A DNA stretch of 15,476 nt from Firmicutes bacterium CAG:475 (GTDB lineage: Bacteria > Bacillota > Clostridia > Christensenellales > CAG-917), in the NCBI GenBank assembly GCA_000434435.1, contig FR895553.1, forward strand, positions 3,207 through 18,682, written 5' to 3'. Positions 6,892 to 13,541 of the stretch are shown here, piece by piece. Below the pieces are notes generated by a model. It was not told the origin of the DNA, made no database searches, and saw only the letters and a list, made by a program, of their open reading frames with translations. Both the position numbers and the translations under genes were made by a program. Within the stretch, counting starts at the first letter, position 1; each line of letters starts with the position of its first letter.

Positions 6892-8376
6892 TTATTTGTT
6901 AAAGGTGTTTGCCGAGCGTTTCTTTTCATAACTAACTCTGCTGTGGTGAATTGACGGCAACACTTCGATGATCGTGCGTTTTATGACCGCAATATCGCCC
7001 ATGGTGATGGGACATTCGTCAAATTGGCGCAATTCCATTTTTTCGTCCACGAGCTTGTTGATTCTTGCCTCGAACTCTTCCTTGGTGTCGGGCATATACG
7101 CGCGCATTGCCGCCTCAATTGTATCCGCAATCATGATGATTGCCGCAATCTTGGTTTGCGGTTTAGGACCTGCATAGGTGTATTTGTCCACAGCAAGATC
7201 CCCTTCTTCTTTGAGCGTCAACGCTTTTCGATAAAAATAGCCCACCGGCGAAGTGCCGTGGTGTTCTCTGCATATTGCGACGATTTCCTTCGGAAGTCTG
7301 TTTTGTTTTGCCAAAATCTCGCCGAAGAGCGTATGCGAAGTTATCATACTGACGCTGACTTCGGGAATAAGCTCGTCGTGCGGATTGTACGAGGATTGGT
7401 TTTCGCTGAAATATATAGGCGCTTTCAGCTTGCCGATGTCGTGATAATACGCAGCGCATCTTGCCATATTGGGATTTTCGCCGATAGCCGAAGCGCAAGC
7501 CTCTGCAAGATTGCCCACGACGAGCGAGTGGTTGAAAGTGCCGGGAGCTTCGCTTGCAAGACGCTTCAAAAGCGGATTCGACAAGTTGCAAAGCTCGTTC
7601 AGACGGAAATCGTCCGCAATATTGAACATACCTTCGAAAATTGCGACGAGAGGCATAAACACCAACGACGCCGCGATATTTGCGCCGTACGACCACACAA
7701 CGTGCCACAAAAGGTTCATGCTCGTATCGCCGCTTGCAAGCGTAAACATAACCACAAGCGGTTGCATCAACAGCGGAGTTGCCATGGATACAAGCAAAAA
7801 TTTGAGGCGCGAAAGATGCTTTTTCTCATAGAAATTGACGATTATCGCGCACAAACTGTTGCAAACGACGGACGCAATCACGGTGGTATAATCGTAAGTC
7901 ACGGCGTCGCGCATAAACGCAACCGCAATCATAATCGCAACCACGGCAGTGGAAAGCGTCGCGCTGCGTCTGTCGATAAGCTCGATAAGCACGAGGGTTG
8001 CAAGTGCGATAGGCATTGCGTAAAGGTTGAACTTCGTCGCAGTCGCTATTGACGCCATAAACGTGACAACCACAAGAATTATCGTCAGGTGGAAATCTCT
8101 CACGCTCGTTCCTTTTTGGTGGGTAAACCTATAAATGCCTGCCATAAGGAAAACCGTCAACACGCCCGACGCAATAAAAATCGCCGTCGTCGCAAGTGCG
8201 TTTTTCGCCGTGAAAGCGTCCATGAAATTACCGATCATATAGAGCGCGAAAAGCGTCATCGCAAACACTGCGACAATCGCCGTAACAAAACATTTGCCGA
8301 TATAACCGCTTATGTCCTTTCTTGCAATGGCTTTTTCTTTTTCGGCTCTTGAAAGATCTCTTACGTCATCTATCAT
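6892..8376 (-). CDS. pgpH: 7TM-HD family phosphohydrolase (PgpH-type c-di-AMP phosphodiesterase), short form
   Basis: PgpH-type proteins hydrolyse the second messenger c-di-AMP with a cytoplasmic HD domain on a multi-helix membrane base. This 494-residue protein has several hydrophobic helices between about 25 and 250. The HD domain follows, with APGTFNHS (277-284, H283), the YYHDIGK motif (H312-D313), ITSHT (H348), REHHGT (H372-H373) and MIADTIE (D418). Relatives are usually about 700 residues or more and carry a roughly 200-residue extracellular 7TMR-HDED sensor after the first helix. That domain is missing here. The ATG has its own GGGAGTG ribosome binding site and lies just 17 bases after phoH, so no missed upstream exon-like segment is possible. 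The catalytic residues look intact. It overlaps neither neighbour. Confidence 0.9.
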   Translation of the reverse strand: MIDDVRDLSRAEKEKAIARKDISGYIGKCFVTAIVAVFAMTLFALYMIGNFMDAFTAKNALATTAIFIASGVLTVFLMAGIYRFTHQKGTSVRDFHLTIILVVVTFMASIATATKFNLYAMPIALATLVLIELIDRRSATLSTAVVAIMIAVAFMRDAVTYDYTTVIASVVCNSLCAIIVNFYEKKHLSRLKFLLVSMATPLLMQPLVVMFTLASGDTSMNLLWHVVWSYGANIAASLVFMPLVAIFEGMFNIADDFRLNELCNLSNPLLKRLASEAPGTFNHSLVVGNLAEACASAIGENPNMARCAAYYHDIGKLKAPIYFSENQSSYNPHDELIPEVSVSMITSHTLFGEILAKQNRLPKEIVAICREHHGTSPVGYFYRKALTLKEEGDLAVDKYTYAGPKPQTKIAAIIMIADTIEAAMRAYMPDTKEEFEARINKLVDEKMELRQFDECPITMGDIAVIKRTIIEVLPSIHHSRVSYEKKRSANTFNK

Positions 8377-8393
8377 AATTCACTCCCGCAAGA

Positions 8394-9377
8394 TCAGTCG
8401 TCGCTTTCTTCTTTTGCGACTTTTGCTCTTGCCGATTCTGCTTTTTCATATGCTTGTATAATTCTCGTTACGAGTTCGTGACGCACCACGTCTTTTGCGG
8501 TGAGTTTCACGATTTCGATACCCTCCACTCCGTCAAGCACCTCGATTGCGTCGATCATACCGCTTTTGACGTTTTTGGGAAGGTCGATTTGCGTTACGTC
8601 GCCCGTGACGACTATTCTGCTGTTCTCGCCCATACGAGTGAGAAACATTTTCATTTGTTCCTTTGTCGTGTTTTGCGCCTCGTCGAGAATGATGAAGCTG
8701 TTTGAGAGCGTCCTGCCTCTCATATAAGCAAGCGGAGCAATCTCTATGCTGCCTCTTTCTATGTGGCGAAGATATGCGTCTTGTCCCATCATCTCTTGCA
8801 ACGCGTCGAAGAGAGGACGAAGATACGGATCGACTTTTTCGTTCATATCTCCCGGCAAAAATCCGAGCTTTTCGCCCGCTTCCACCGCCGGACGAGTGAG
8901 AATGATTTTGTCGATTTCCTTGTTTTTGAGCGCATATACGGCAAGCGCGACCGCAAGATATGTCTTGCCCGTTCCGGCAGGGCCTACGCCGAAAACTATG
9001 CTCGATCGCTTGATTGCGTCAACGTACTTCTTTTGACCCAGCGTTTTGGGACGAATGATTTTTCCGCGCGCGGTGATTGCCACCGTGCCCATCAAATCTT
9101 CAACGTCGAAATCCTTGCCCGCCTTTGCATAGCCTATAACCATGTTTACGGTCTGCGAAGAAAGCGGTTGCTTTTTACACAGCTTTTCAAGCGCGTCGAT
9201 AGCTCTGATCGCGCCTTCGACGTCCTTTTCATCACCGCTCACCTTTACGCCCGTGCCCATGGCAAAAACGTCAACGTCGAAAGCGTCGGTAAGCCTTTCG
9301 ATATTCTCGTCAAGCTCCCCGAAAACGCTCATCATAACGTCGTAGTTTTCAAAATGCTTTTCTTTTTGAGTTTTCAT
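8394..9377 (-). CDS. phoH: PhoH family ATPase
   Basis: A 327-residue PhoH-like protein, a cytoplasmic ATPase that in relatives is linked to RNA metabolism and sometimes fused to or adjacent to YbeY. The N-terminal region (about 1-110) is a small KH-like domain. The ATPase domain follows with Walker A GVGPAGTGKT (130-139), an EKLGFLPGD motif and Walker B SFIILDEAQNTT. The ATG directly abuts the TAA that would end yqfD in its uninterrupted frame (9380-9378), with an AGAGGA ribosome binding site about 10 bases upstream inside that coding region. This supports a tightly coupled yqfC-yqfD-phoH operon. The biochemical role of the family remains uncertain. Confidence 0.94.
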   Translation of the reverse strand: MKTQKEKHFENYDVMMSVFGELDENIERLTDAFDVDVFAMGTGVKVSGDEKDVEGAIRAIDALEKLCKKQPLSSQTVNMVIGYAKAGKDFDVEDLMGTVAITARGKIIRPKTLGQKKYVDAIKRSSIVFGVGPAGTGKTYLAVALAVYALKNKEIDKIILTRPAVEAGEKLGFLPGDMNEKVDPYLRPLFDALQEMMGQDAYLRHIERGSIEIAPLAYMRGRTLSNSFIILDEAQNTTKEQMKMFLTRMGENSRIVVTGDVTQIDLPKNVKSGMIDAIEVLDGVEGIEIVKLTAKDVVRHELVTRIIQAYEKAESARAKVAKEESDD

Positions 9378-9518
9378 TTATATGATTTCCTCTGCTTCGA
9401 GCGTAACGGTGACGTATGCGCCGTCCTCCGTCTTGGTTATTTCGTAGTAGGCATCGAGCACGGTTGCACTCTCGCTCAAAGACGCAACGACGTCGGAATA
9501 AACCGCTCTTTTCATTTG
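9378..9518 (-). pseudogene. yqfD: Out-of-frame 3' end of yqfD (46 codons plus stop)
   Basis: After the premature stop of yqfD, another minus-strand frame stays open from 9518 to a TAA at 9380-9378. It reads QMKRAVYSDVVASLS and ends TVTLEAEEII. This alternating charged/hydrophobic end is what YqfD proteins carry at the C-terminus, and its TAA abuts the phoH ATG. Deleting one 29-base repeat unit upstream joins it in frame to the main yqfD ORF, giving 492 residues. I read it as the displaced natural C-terminus, not a separate gene; it has no start codon of its own except an internal ATG at 9515. Confidence 0.8.
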
Positions 9519-10885
9519 CTCGTCGTAAAGCGTATTTTTCCTTTGTACTCGTCGTCAAGCGTATTTTTCCTTTCGACCTCTCGTATCTCCTCAAACTCGT
9601 ACGAATAGATTTTGAGGGGTATCAGATATGAAAAATCGCTCACCGACGTTTTCAGTCTATACCTTTCAAACGGACTTTTAGGCGTTTTCGGAGTTTTGCC
9701 GAACATCCCGTAGCGAGTGTATTTTTTGATCGACACGACTTCTTCGACGCTCTCGACGTTTGCAAAAAACCTCGTGCGTTTGAGATAAACTTTTCCAAAA
9801 GCATACCCTCTCGCTTCAACGGGAATTTTGCTGTCGCCGTACTCTATATAGCCCTCTATCAGCGTGTCACCGACGTCCACCACGTCGCCGTACTTTTTCA
9901 CCGCAGTGCCGCTCTCTGCAATCACTCTGGTGACGACTGCGCGCTTGGATGCTATCACACCTTTGCCGTTTCCTTGCACAAAACCCTCTTTTTTCAGTGC
10001 GGTTTTGTATGATACGTTTACATGAGTGCCGTTTGCCGATACGCTTGCAAACGCAACGCCGTCAAGGGACATGATTGCCTTTTCGAGTGCGCTTTTGTCC
10101 AAAGATTTCAGCCTTGCGCCTTCTTTAAGCCCGTACTCTTTCAGTATGCCGCTTATCTCGGCGTTTAATGCGTAGTCGCTCGCGCCCTCGCACCTTACGC
10201 TCACGCGCGTGACGAAAGACGAATAAATCCAAACGGCAACCGCCACGAGCACAATCCCGACAATCAATCCCGCTCTCGTCAACGAGCGGAAAATTGCAGG
10301 CGACACTCCGCCTATATTAATTATTTTATAATCATAACATAAGTTTTGCAATAATGCAATAATCTTGTGACATTGTTTGCTCTCCACAAAAATCGACGTC
10401 GATTGCTTGCCGACCGCAACTTTTTCGACTTTTGCAATCTTTGATATTGCCGAGAGTGCTTTCACCGCGTTTTCGCCGCAAATCTCGATTTGCGTTTTTC
10501 CGAATTTTCTCTCGATTTTCGATATTCTATTGCGGTACTTATTCTTTTTTGCAATCAACTTTCGCACAAAAATTTCTTCTTTTTCTTCCTTTATTTTTCT
10601 TTTTTGCGCCGCAAGTTCTTCTTTTTGCTTTCTAACCGCCTCTTTTTCGGATTTGCGTTTTGCAATTCTTTCACCGTTTCGGTGTTCTAAACGCTTTCTT
10701 TTGCGATTTTGCTTATTCTTGCCGTCACGGTTTTCATAAACGAAATTTGCTTGTTCTTCACGTTTTTCGTTTATTGAATTTTTGTTGTTTTTTTTGCGTT
10801 TTTTGCTTAAAAAAGCGACCTTTTCAACGCCTTTATTTGCATATTTTTCTTTACGATTTTTCGGATAATCAATCTTCAAACTCAA
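9512..10885 (-). CDS. yqfD: Sporulation protein YqfD, C-terminally frameshifted
   Basis: YqfD is a membrane protein made in the mother cell during sporulation. The 457-residue ORF starts at TTG (10885) and overlaps yqfC by 17 bases, with a GGAAGGGGAG ribosome binding site about 10 bases upstream. Residues 1-128 are an unusual extension dominated by Lys, Arg and Glu, partly coiled-coil-like; typical family members start close to the conserved domain. The family domain starts near residue 129. A membrane helix lies at about 204-225, then POTRA-like and RIP-like extracytoplasmic segments. After E446 an imperfect 29-base duplication shifts the frame, adding 11 foreign residues (YKGKIRFTTSK) and a TGA. 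The natural last 46 residues lie downstream in another frame. The gene is either a recent pseudogene, reversibly switchable, functional despite truncation, or affected by a sequencing or assembly error. Confidence 0.85.
   Translation of the reverse strand: MSLKIDYPKNRKEKYANKGVEKVAFLSKKRKKNNKNSINEKREEQANFVYENRDGKNKQNRKRKRLEHRNGERIAKRKSEKEAVRKQKEELAAQKRKIKEEKEEIFVRKLIAKKNKYRNRISKIERKFGKTQIEICGENAVKALSAISKIAKVEKVAVGKQSTSIFVESKQCHKIIALLQNLCYDYKIINIGGVSPAIFRSLTRAGLIVGIVLVAVAVWIYSSFVTRVSVRCEGASDYALNAEISGILKEYGLKEGARLKSLDKSALEKAIMSLDGVAFASVSANGTHVNVSYKTALKKEGFVQGNGKGVIASKRAVVTRVIAESGTAVKKYGDVVDVGDTLIEGYIEYGDSKIPVEARGYAFGKVYLKRTRFFANVESVEEVVSIKKYTRYGMFGKTPKTPKSPFERYRLKTSVSDFSYLIPLKIYSYEFEEIREVERKNTLDDEYKGKIRFTTSK
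9519..9573. repeat. 29-bp tandem duplication inside yqfD
   Basis: Bases 9519-9544 and 9548-9573 share 26 bases with one mismatch (A at 9527, C at 9556), a period of 29. Over a full 29-base unit I count 26 matches. Because 29 is not a multiple of three, the extra unit shifts the yqfD frame. The mismatches argue against simple stuttering of identical copies. Confidence 0.9.
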
Positions 10886-11123
10886 TTTTCGTTATCTCCC
10901 CTTCCAAAAACATGTCGCCACCGCCGATTTCAACGATTTTAAGCCCGACGCCGCTTATGCTAATGCTTCCGCCGTTAAGACGCGTTTTCACAAACGTATC
11001 GCTTGACGACACCACTCTTTTCACACCGCATATAACCGTCTTGTTTCTTGACAGCATATTGAGCGTAAAAGGAAAAATCTTCCCTGCCACGTTCAATTTT
11101 CTTCCAACTTCGTCTTTAAACAT
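10869..11123 (-). CDS. yqfC: Sporulation protein YqfC (YabP/YqfC family)
   Basis: An 84-residue YabP/YqfC-family protein, the usual partner gene upstream of yqfD and in Bacillus part of the mother-cell sporulation programme. It shows the family pattern: KIFPFTLNMLSRNKTVICG near residues 15-33, a central RLNGGSISISGVGLKI stretch and a C-terminal FLEGEITKIEF. Length and position fit. The ATG at 11123 has no Shine-Dalgarno sequence; an AT-rich stretch with CATATAAT lies only five bases upstream, so the message might be leaderless or start further upstream. It overlaps the yqfD TTG start by 17 bases. Confidence 0.9.
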   Translation of the reverse strand: MFKDEVGRKLNVAGKIFPFTLNMLSRNKTVICGVKRVVSSSDTFVKTRLNGGSISISGVGLKIVEIGGGDMFLEGEITKIEFED

Positions 11124-11128
11124 ATCAA

Positions 11129-11136
11129 ATTATATG
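11129..11136 (-). promoter_or_regulatory. Possible sigma-E-like -10 element of yqfC
   Basis: On the minus strand CATATAAT (11136-11129) resembles the sporulation sigma-E -10 consensus CATACAAT. No convincing -35 is seen 13-14 bases upstream, and the element is only five bases before the yqfC ATG, so a transcript from it would be nearly leaderless. The surrounding 57 bases up to the dnaB terminator are the only intergenic space before the long cluster. Confidence 0.3.
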
Positions 11137-11175
11137 TTCACCGACATTGTTTAATGTATTTGTATTTTTGTACAT

Positions 11176-11213
11176 GATTTAAAAACCACCGATTTCTCGG
11201 TGGTTTTTAAATC
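11176..11213 (-). terminator. Terminator of dnaB overlapping its stop codon
   Basis: A perfect 17-bp inverted repeat, left arm 11176-11192 and right arm 11197-11213 with a TTTC loop. The GC-rich core is ACCACCGA / TCGGTGGT, flanked by A/T tracts that give a T run after the stem on the minus strand. The dnaB TGA (11214-11212) sits at the base of the stem. It separates dnaB from the yqfC cluster and could work in both directions. Confidence 0.85.
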
Positions 11214-12828
11214 AAAAAGGAATATCTCCGTCATCGTCTATACTTTCATCGCCGTCGTCAACATATTCATCGTCTTCGTCAGGGATATCGTTGTCGTCGG
11301 GCGGAGGTGCTTGTTCGCCCTCGTCCGAGCCGAACGGCATATCGAAGGGCATATCGGAATCGGCAGCGGCAACCTCGTGCAAATCCTCGGCAACGTCCGA
11401 TATGGATTTCATATCCACACCGCCCTCTTCGTCGTCCTCGCGCTTTTTGGGCTCGTCATAGACGTACTCTGTGGTATTTGCATTCTCGTCCACGCACTCT
11501 TTGAATGTTGTGGTGTCGCCGTCCCAGTCAAGCTTGATTTCGCCGATAGTACCGTTTCTGTTTTTCTTAACGTCAAGGATAACTTCGTTTGGCGGAAGCG
11601 CTTTGTTGTAAGTATACGGTTTATTGAGGAACATGACGATATCGGCGTCCTGCTCGATTGAGCCCGACTCTCGCAAGTCCGACAATTGCGGCGTATGGTC
11701 GTTGCGCTGTTCAATACCGCGCGACATTTGAGAAAGCAGAATGATTGGACATTCGAGTTCTTTTGCATAAATTTTCATTTTTCTCGACATGTCGCTGACT
11801 TCGACCTGACGACTCTCTGCCGCCCTGCCGTTCTTTTGAGCGGTCATAAGTTGCAAATAGTCGATAATAACAAGGTCGAGTCCTTTTTCCCGCTTCAATC
11901 GACGGCATTTTGAAAGCACGTCGGAGGGACCGTTCATCGAATAATCGTCGATGTACACATCCGAAGCAAGCAACGCCTTGTAGCCGTTGTAAAGCTTTTT
12001 GATGTCGGTCGAAGTAAGCGCACCTCTCGTTTTCATCTTTGTGAGAGACACTTTCGAGATATATGCGAGCATACGAGTTGCAAGCAAGTCGGCAGGCATT
12101 TCAAGCGAGAATATCGCAACTTTTTTGCCGTGATTGAGCGCAACGTTTGCCGCGATATTGAGTGCAAATGCCGTTTTACCCACGGAAGGACGAGCCGCAA
12201 TAAGCACCATTTCACCGGGTTTCAAGCCGTGCGTTTTTCGGTCGAAAGTCGGAAAATCGGTGTATATCGTGTTTTTGGGCACGTTGCCCGATTGAGCGTC
12301 CTGAATGTTTTTGAGCGCAAGCGCGGCGGCATCGTCGACTTTTACGAGAGCCTTTTCGCTTGATTGCTCCGCTATGGAGTAAACGAGTTTTTCGGCATTG
12401 TCGAGAGCGTCTTTTCCGTCTTGACACTCATAACCGAATTTTGCGATGTCGTTACCTGCTTCGATAACTTTTCTCGTAAGGCTGTCACGCTTTATTATGC
12501 TTGCATAATACTCGCCGTTTGCGGCGGACACGACTCCCTCTGCAAGTTCGCTCAAATACGCAATCGAACCCACTTCGTCAAGTTTGCCTTTAAGTTCGAG
12601 CGCGTCGCAAACGGACACGGTGTCGATAGGCTTGCTTTCGTTTTGAAGCTGTTTCATCACCTCGAAAATCAACCTGTTTTGCGAAAGGTAAAAATCCTCC
12701 GCTTTGAGAGTCGGGATAATGATGTCCGCGGCTTTGTTGTCAATGAGGATAGAACCCAAAACGGACGCTTCCGCATCAACGTTGTTGGGCATGCCCCTTG
12801 TCACTCTTTTGTTTTCGTCTTTTGCCAT
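11212..12828 (-). CDS. dnaB: Replicative DNA helicase DnaB with long acidic SSB-like C-terminal tail
   Basis: The hexameric 5'-3' helicase that unwinds the replication fork and contacts primase. In the 538-residue protein the N-terminal helical domain covers about 10-110 (PNNVDAEASVLGSIL, 14-28). The RecA-like ATPase domain has Walker A ARPSVGKT (212-219), Walker B LVIIDYLQLM (319-328) and the SDLRESGSIEQDAD stretch (383-396). The conserved helicase ends near residue 458. An extra tail of about 80 residues (461-538), very rich in Asp and Glu, follows. It contains DMPFDMPF (492-499) and ends DDDGDIPF, closely resembling the C-terminal peptide of bacterial SSB (DDDIPF). Typical DnaB proteins are about 440-470 residues. 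The ribosome binding site AAAGGTG precedes the ATG; the start overlaps the end of the upstream lipoprotein gene by 28 bases. No intein is present. Confidence 0.96.
   Translation of the reverse strand: MAKDENKRVTRGMPNNVDAEASVLGSILIDNKAADIIIPTLKAEDFYLSQNRLIFEVMKQLQNESKPIDTVSVCDALELKGKLDEVGSIAYLSELAEGVVSAANGEYYASIIKRDSLTRKVIEAGNDIAKFGYECQDGKDALDNAEKLVYSIAEQSSEKALVKVDDAAALALKNIQDAQSGNVPKNTIYTDFPTFDRKTHGLKPGEMVLIAARPSVGKTAFALNIAANVALNHGKKVAIFSLEMPADLLATRMLAYISKVSLTKMKTRGALTSTDIKKLYNGYKALLASDVYIDDYSMNGPSDVLSKCRRLKREKGLDLVIIDYLQLMTAQKNGRAAESRQVEVSDMSRKMKIYAKELECPIILLSQMSRGIEQRNDHTPQLSDLRESGSIEQDADIVMFLNKPYTYNKALPPNEVILDVKKNRNGTIGEIKLDWDGDTTTFKECVDENANTTEYVYDEPKKREDDEEGGVDMKSISDVAEDLHEVAAADSDMPFDMPFGSDEGEQAPPPDDNDIPDEDDEYVDDGDESIDDDGDIPF
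11215..11448 (-). other. Acidic C-terminal tail of DnaB ending in an SSB-tip-like peptide
   Basis: This segment encodes DnaB residues 461-538. It is dominated by Asp/Glu with a Pro-rich patch (APPP, 507-510) and lacks hydrophobic core residues, so it is probably disordered. Codons for the last eight residues (11238-11215) give DDDGDIPF just before the TGA. Two internal D-M-P-F units lie at 11355-11332. Confidence 0.85.
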
Positions 12829-13490
12829 TTTGCACCTTTAACCGCAAGGGTTGCGATTATCGAAATCAACACGACCCCAAACGCGCAAGCCGCCAAAACC
12901 GCATACCAATTTGCAGAATTTGCCGAGCGCATTTCAAGCGTAAAAACGTCGTTTTTAATGTTCTCGTCAAGCGCGAAAGCGTGCGTGTAAGTGCGCCCGC
13001 TACGCGTGATTTCACCGTTGCTTTTTATAGATTTATAGATTGTATCATATCTCAAAACCACTTTCAAGCGGTTGTATTCAACCTCGTCTTTGACAAGGTC
13101 TTCTTGTGGTATGCTCTCTTTGACGGCACTAAATATCGATTCTGGGCTAAGCGAAATCTTGATTGTCGTGACAAAATAAAACTCGCCGTCCTTGCGCTTT
13201 TCGCTGTGCCAAAGCGCATTTGCACCCTCGATTTTCCTGTCCGTTTTTGAAAAAGTCAGATAGACGATTGCGGTTTTATCCGCGGAAGAATCGGCATCGG
13301 CTTGCACTTTAGCAGAGCTTTCCTCTTCCGTTGCGCCCGCGTCCTCGAACGCTATCGCATATACGTACAAATCACGCGTTATATCGCCCTCGTCCTCTTG
13401 TTGCTCGTTGCATGCGACAAGGAAAAACGCACTCGCAAACACGAGCGTAAAAACAAGCAAAAAGAGTGTGATTTTTTTGATACGATTCAT
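12801..13490 (-). CDS. Putative lipoprotein with C-terminal membrane helix, function unknown
   Basis: A product of about 229 residues from the ATG at 13490 (a TTG four codons upstream at 13502 is an alternative; neither has a clear ribosome binding site). The N-terminus has basic residues, a hydrophobic segment and a lipobox FLVAC with Cys27 as predicted lipid site. An acidic Glu/Asp/Ala-rich linker follows. The middle has alternating strands such as KTAIVYLTFSK and EFYFVTTIKISL. A hydrophobic helix at about 195-217 is followed by a short basic tail (GAKWQKTKTKE). The chain would be tethered to the membrane at both ends with an extracytoplasmic domain between. I do not recognise a family. Its 3' end overlaps dnaB by 28 bases, so the two are probably translationally coupled, though a shared function is not implied. 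Confidence 0.8.
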   Translation of the reverse strand: MNRIKKITLFLLVFTLVFASAFFLVACNEQQEDEGDITRDLYVYAIAFEDAGATEEESSAKVQADADSSADKTAIVYLTFSKTDRKIEGANALWHSEKRKDGEFYFVTTIKISLSPESIFSAVKESIPQEDLVKDEVEYNRLKVVLRYDTIYKSIKSNGEITRSGRTYTHAFALDENIKNDVFTLEMRSANSANWYAVLAACAFGVVLISIIATLAVKGAKWQKTKTKE

Positions 13491-13502
13491 ATTGTTCGAC
13501 AA

Positions 13503-13525
13503 GTTGCAAGCGGATTGCTTGCAAC
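13503..13525 (-). other. Intercistronic hairpin between pepF and the lipoprotein gene
   Basis: A perfect 9-bp inverted repeat (GTTGCAAGC / GCTTGCAAC) with a five-base loop, 16 bases after the pepF stop and ending 12 bases before the downstream ATG. On the minus strand no T tract follows, so it is not a standard terminator in the direction of transcription. It could protect the pepF message or influence initiation of the downstream gene. On the plus strand a T-rich tract follows after several bases. Confidence 0.5.
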
Positions 13526-13541
13526 TCGGACTTTCTTTTTT

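Noticed and set aside
9512..9573. Programmed -1 ribosomal frameshift restoring full-length YqfD
   Set aside because: A -1 shift would be needed, but no X-XXY-YYZ slippery heptamer in the correct phase is present, and the tandem duplication explains the frame break directly.
12033..12427. Intein or insertion within dnaB
   Set aside because: dnaB is a common intein site, but Walker A, Walker B and the C-terminal motifs are contiguous at normal spacing; the extra length is entirely in the C-terminal tail.
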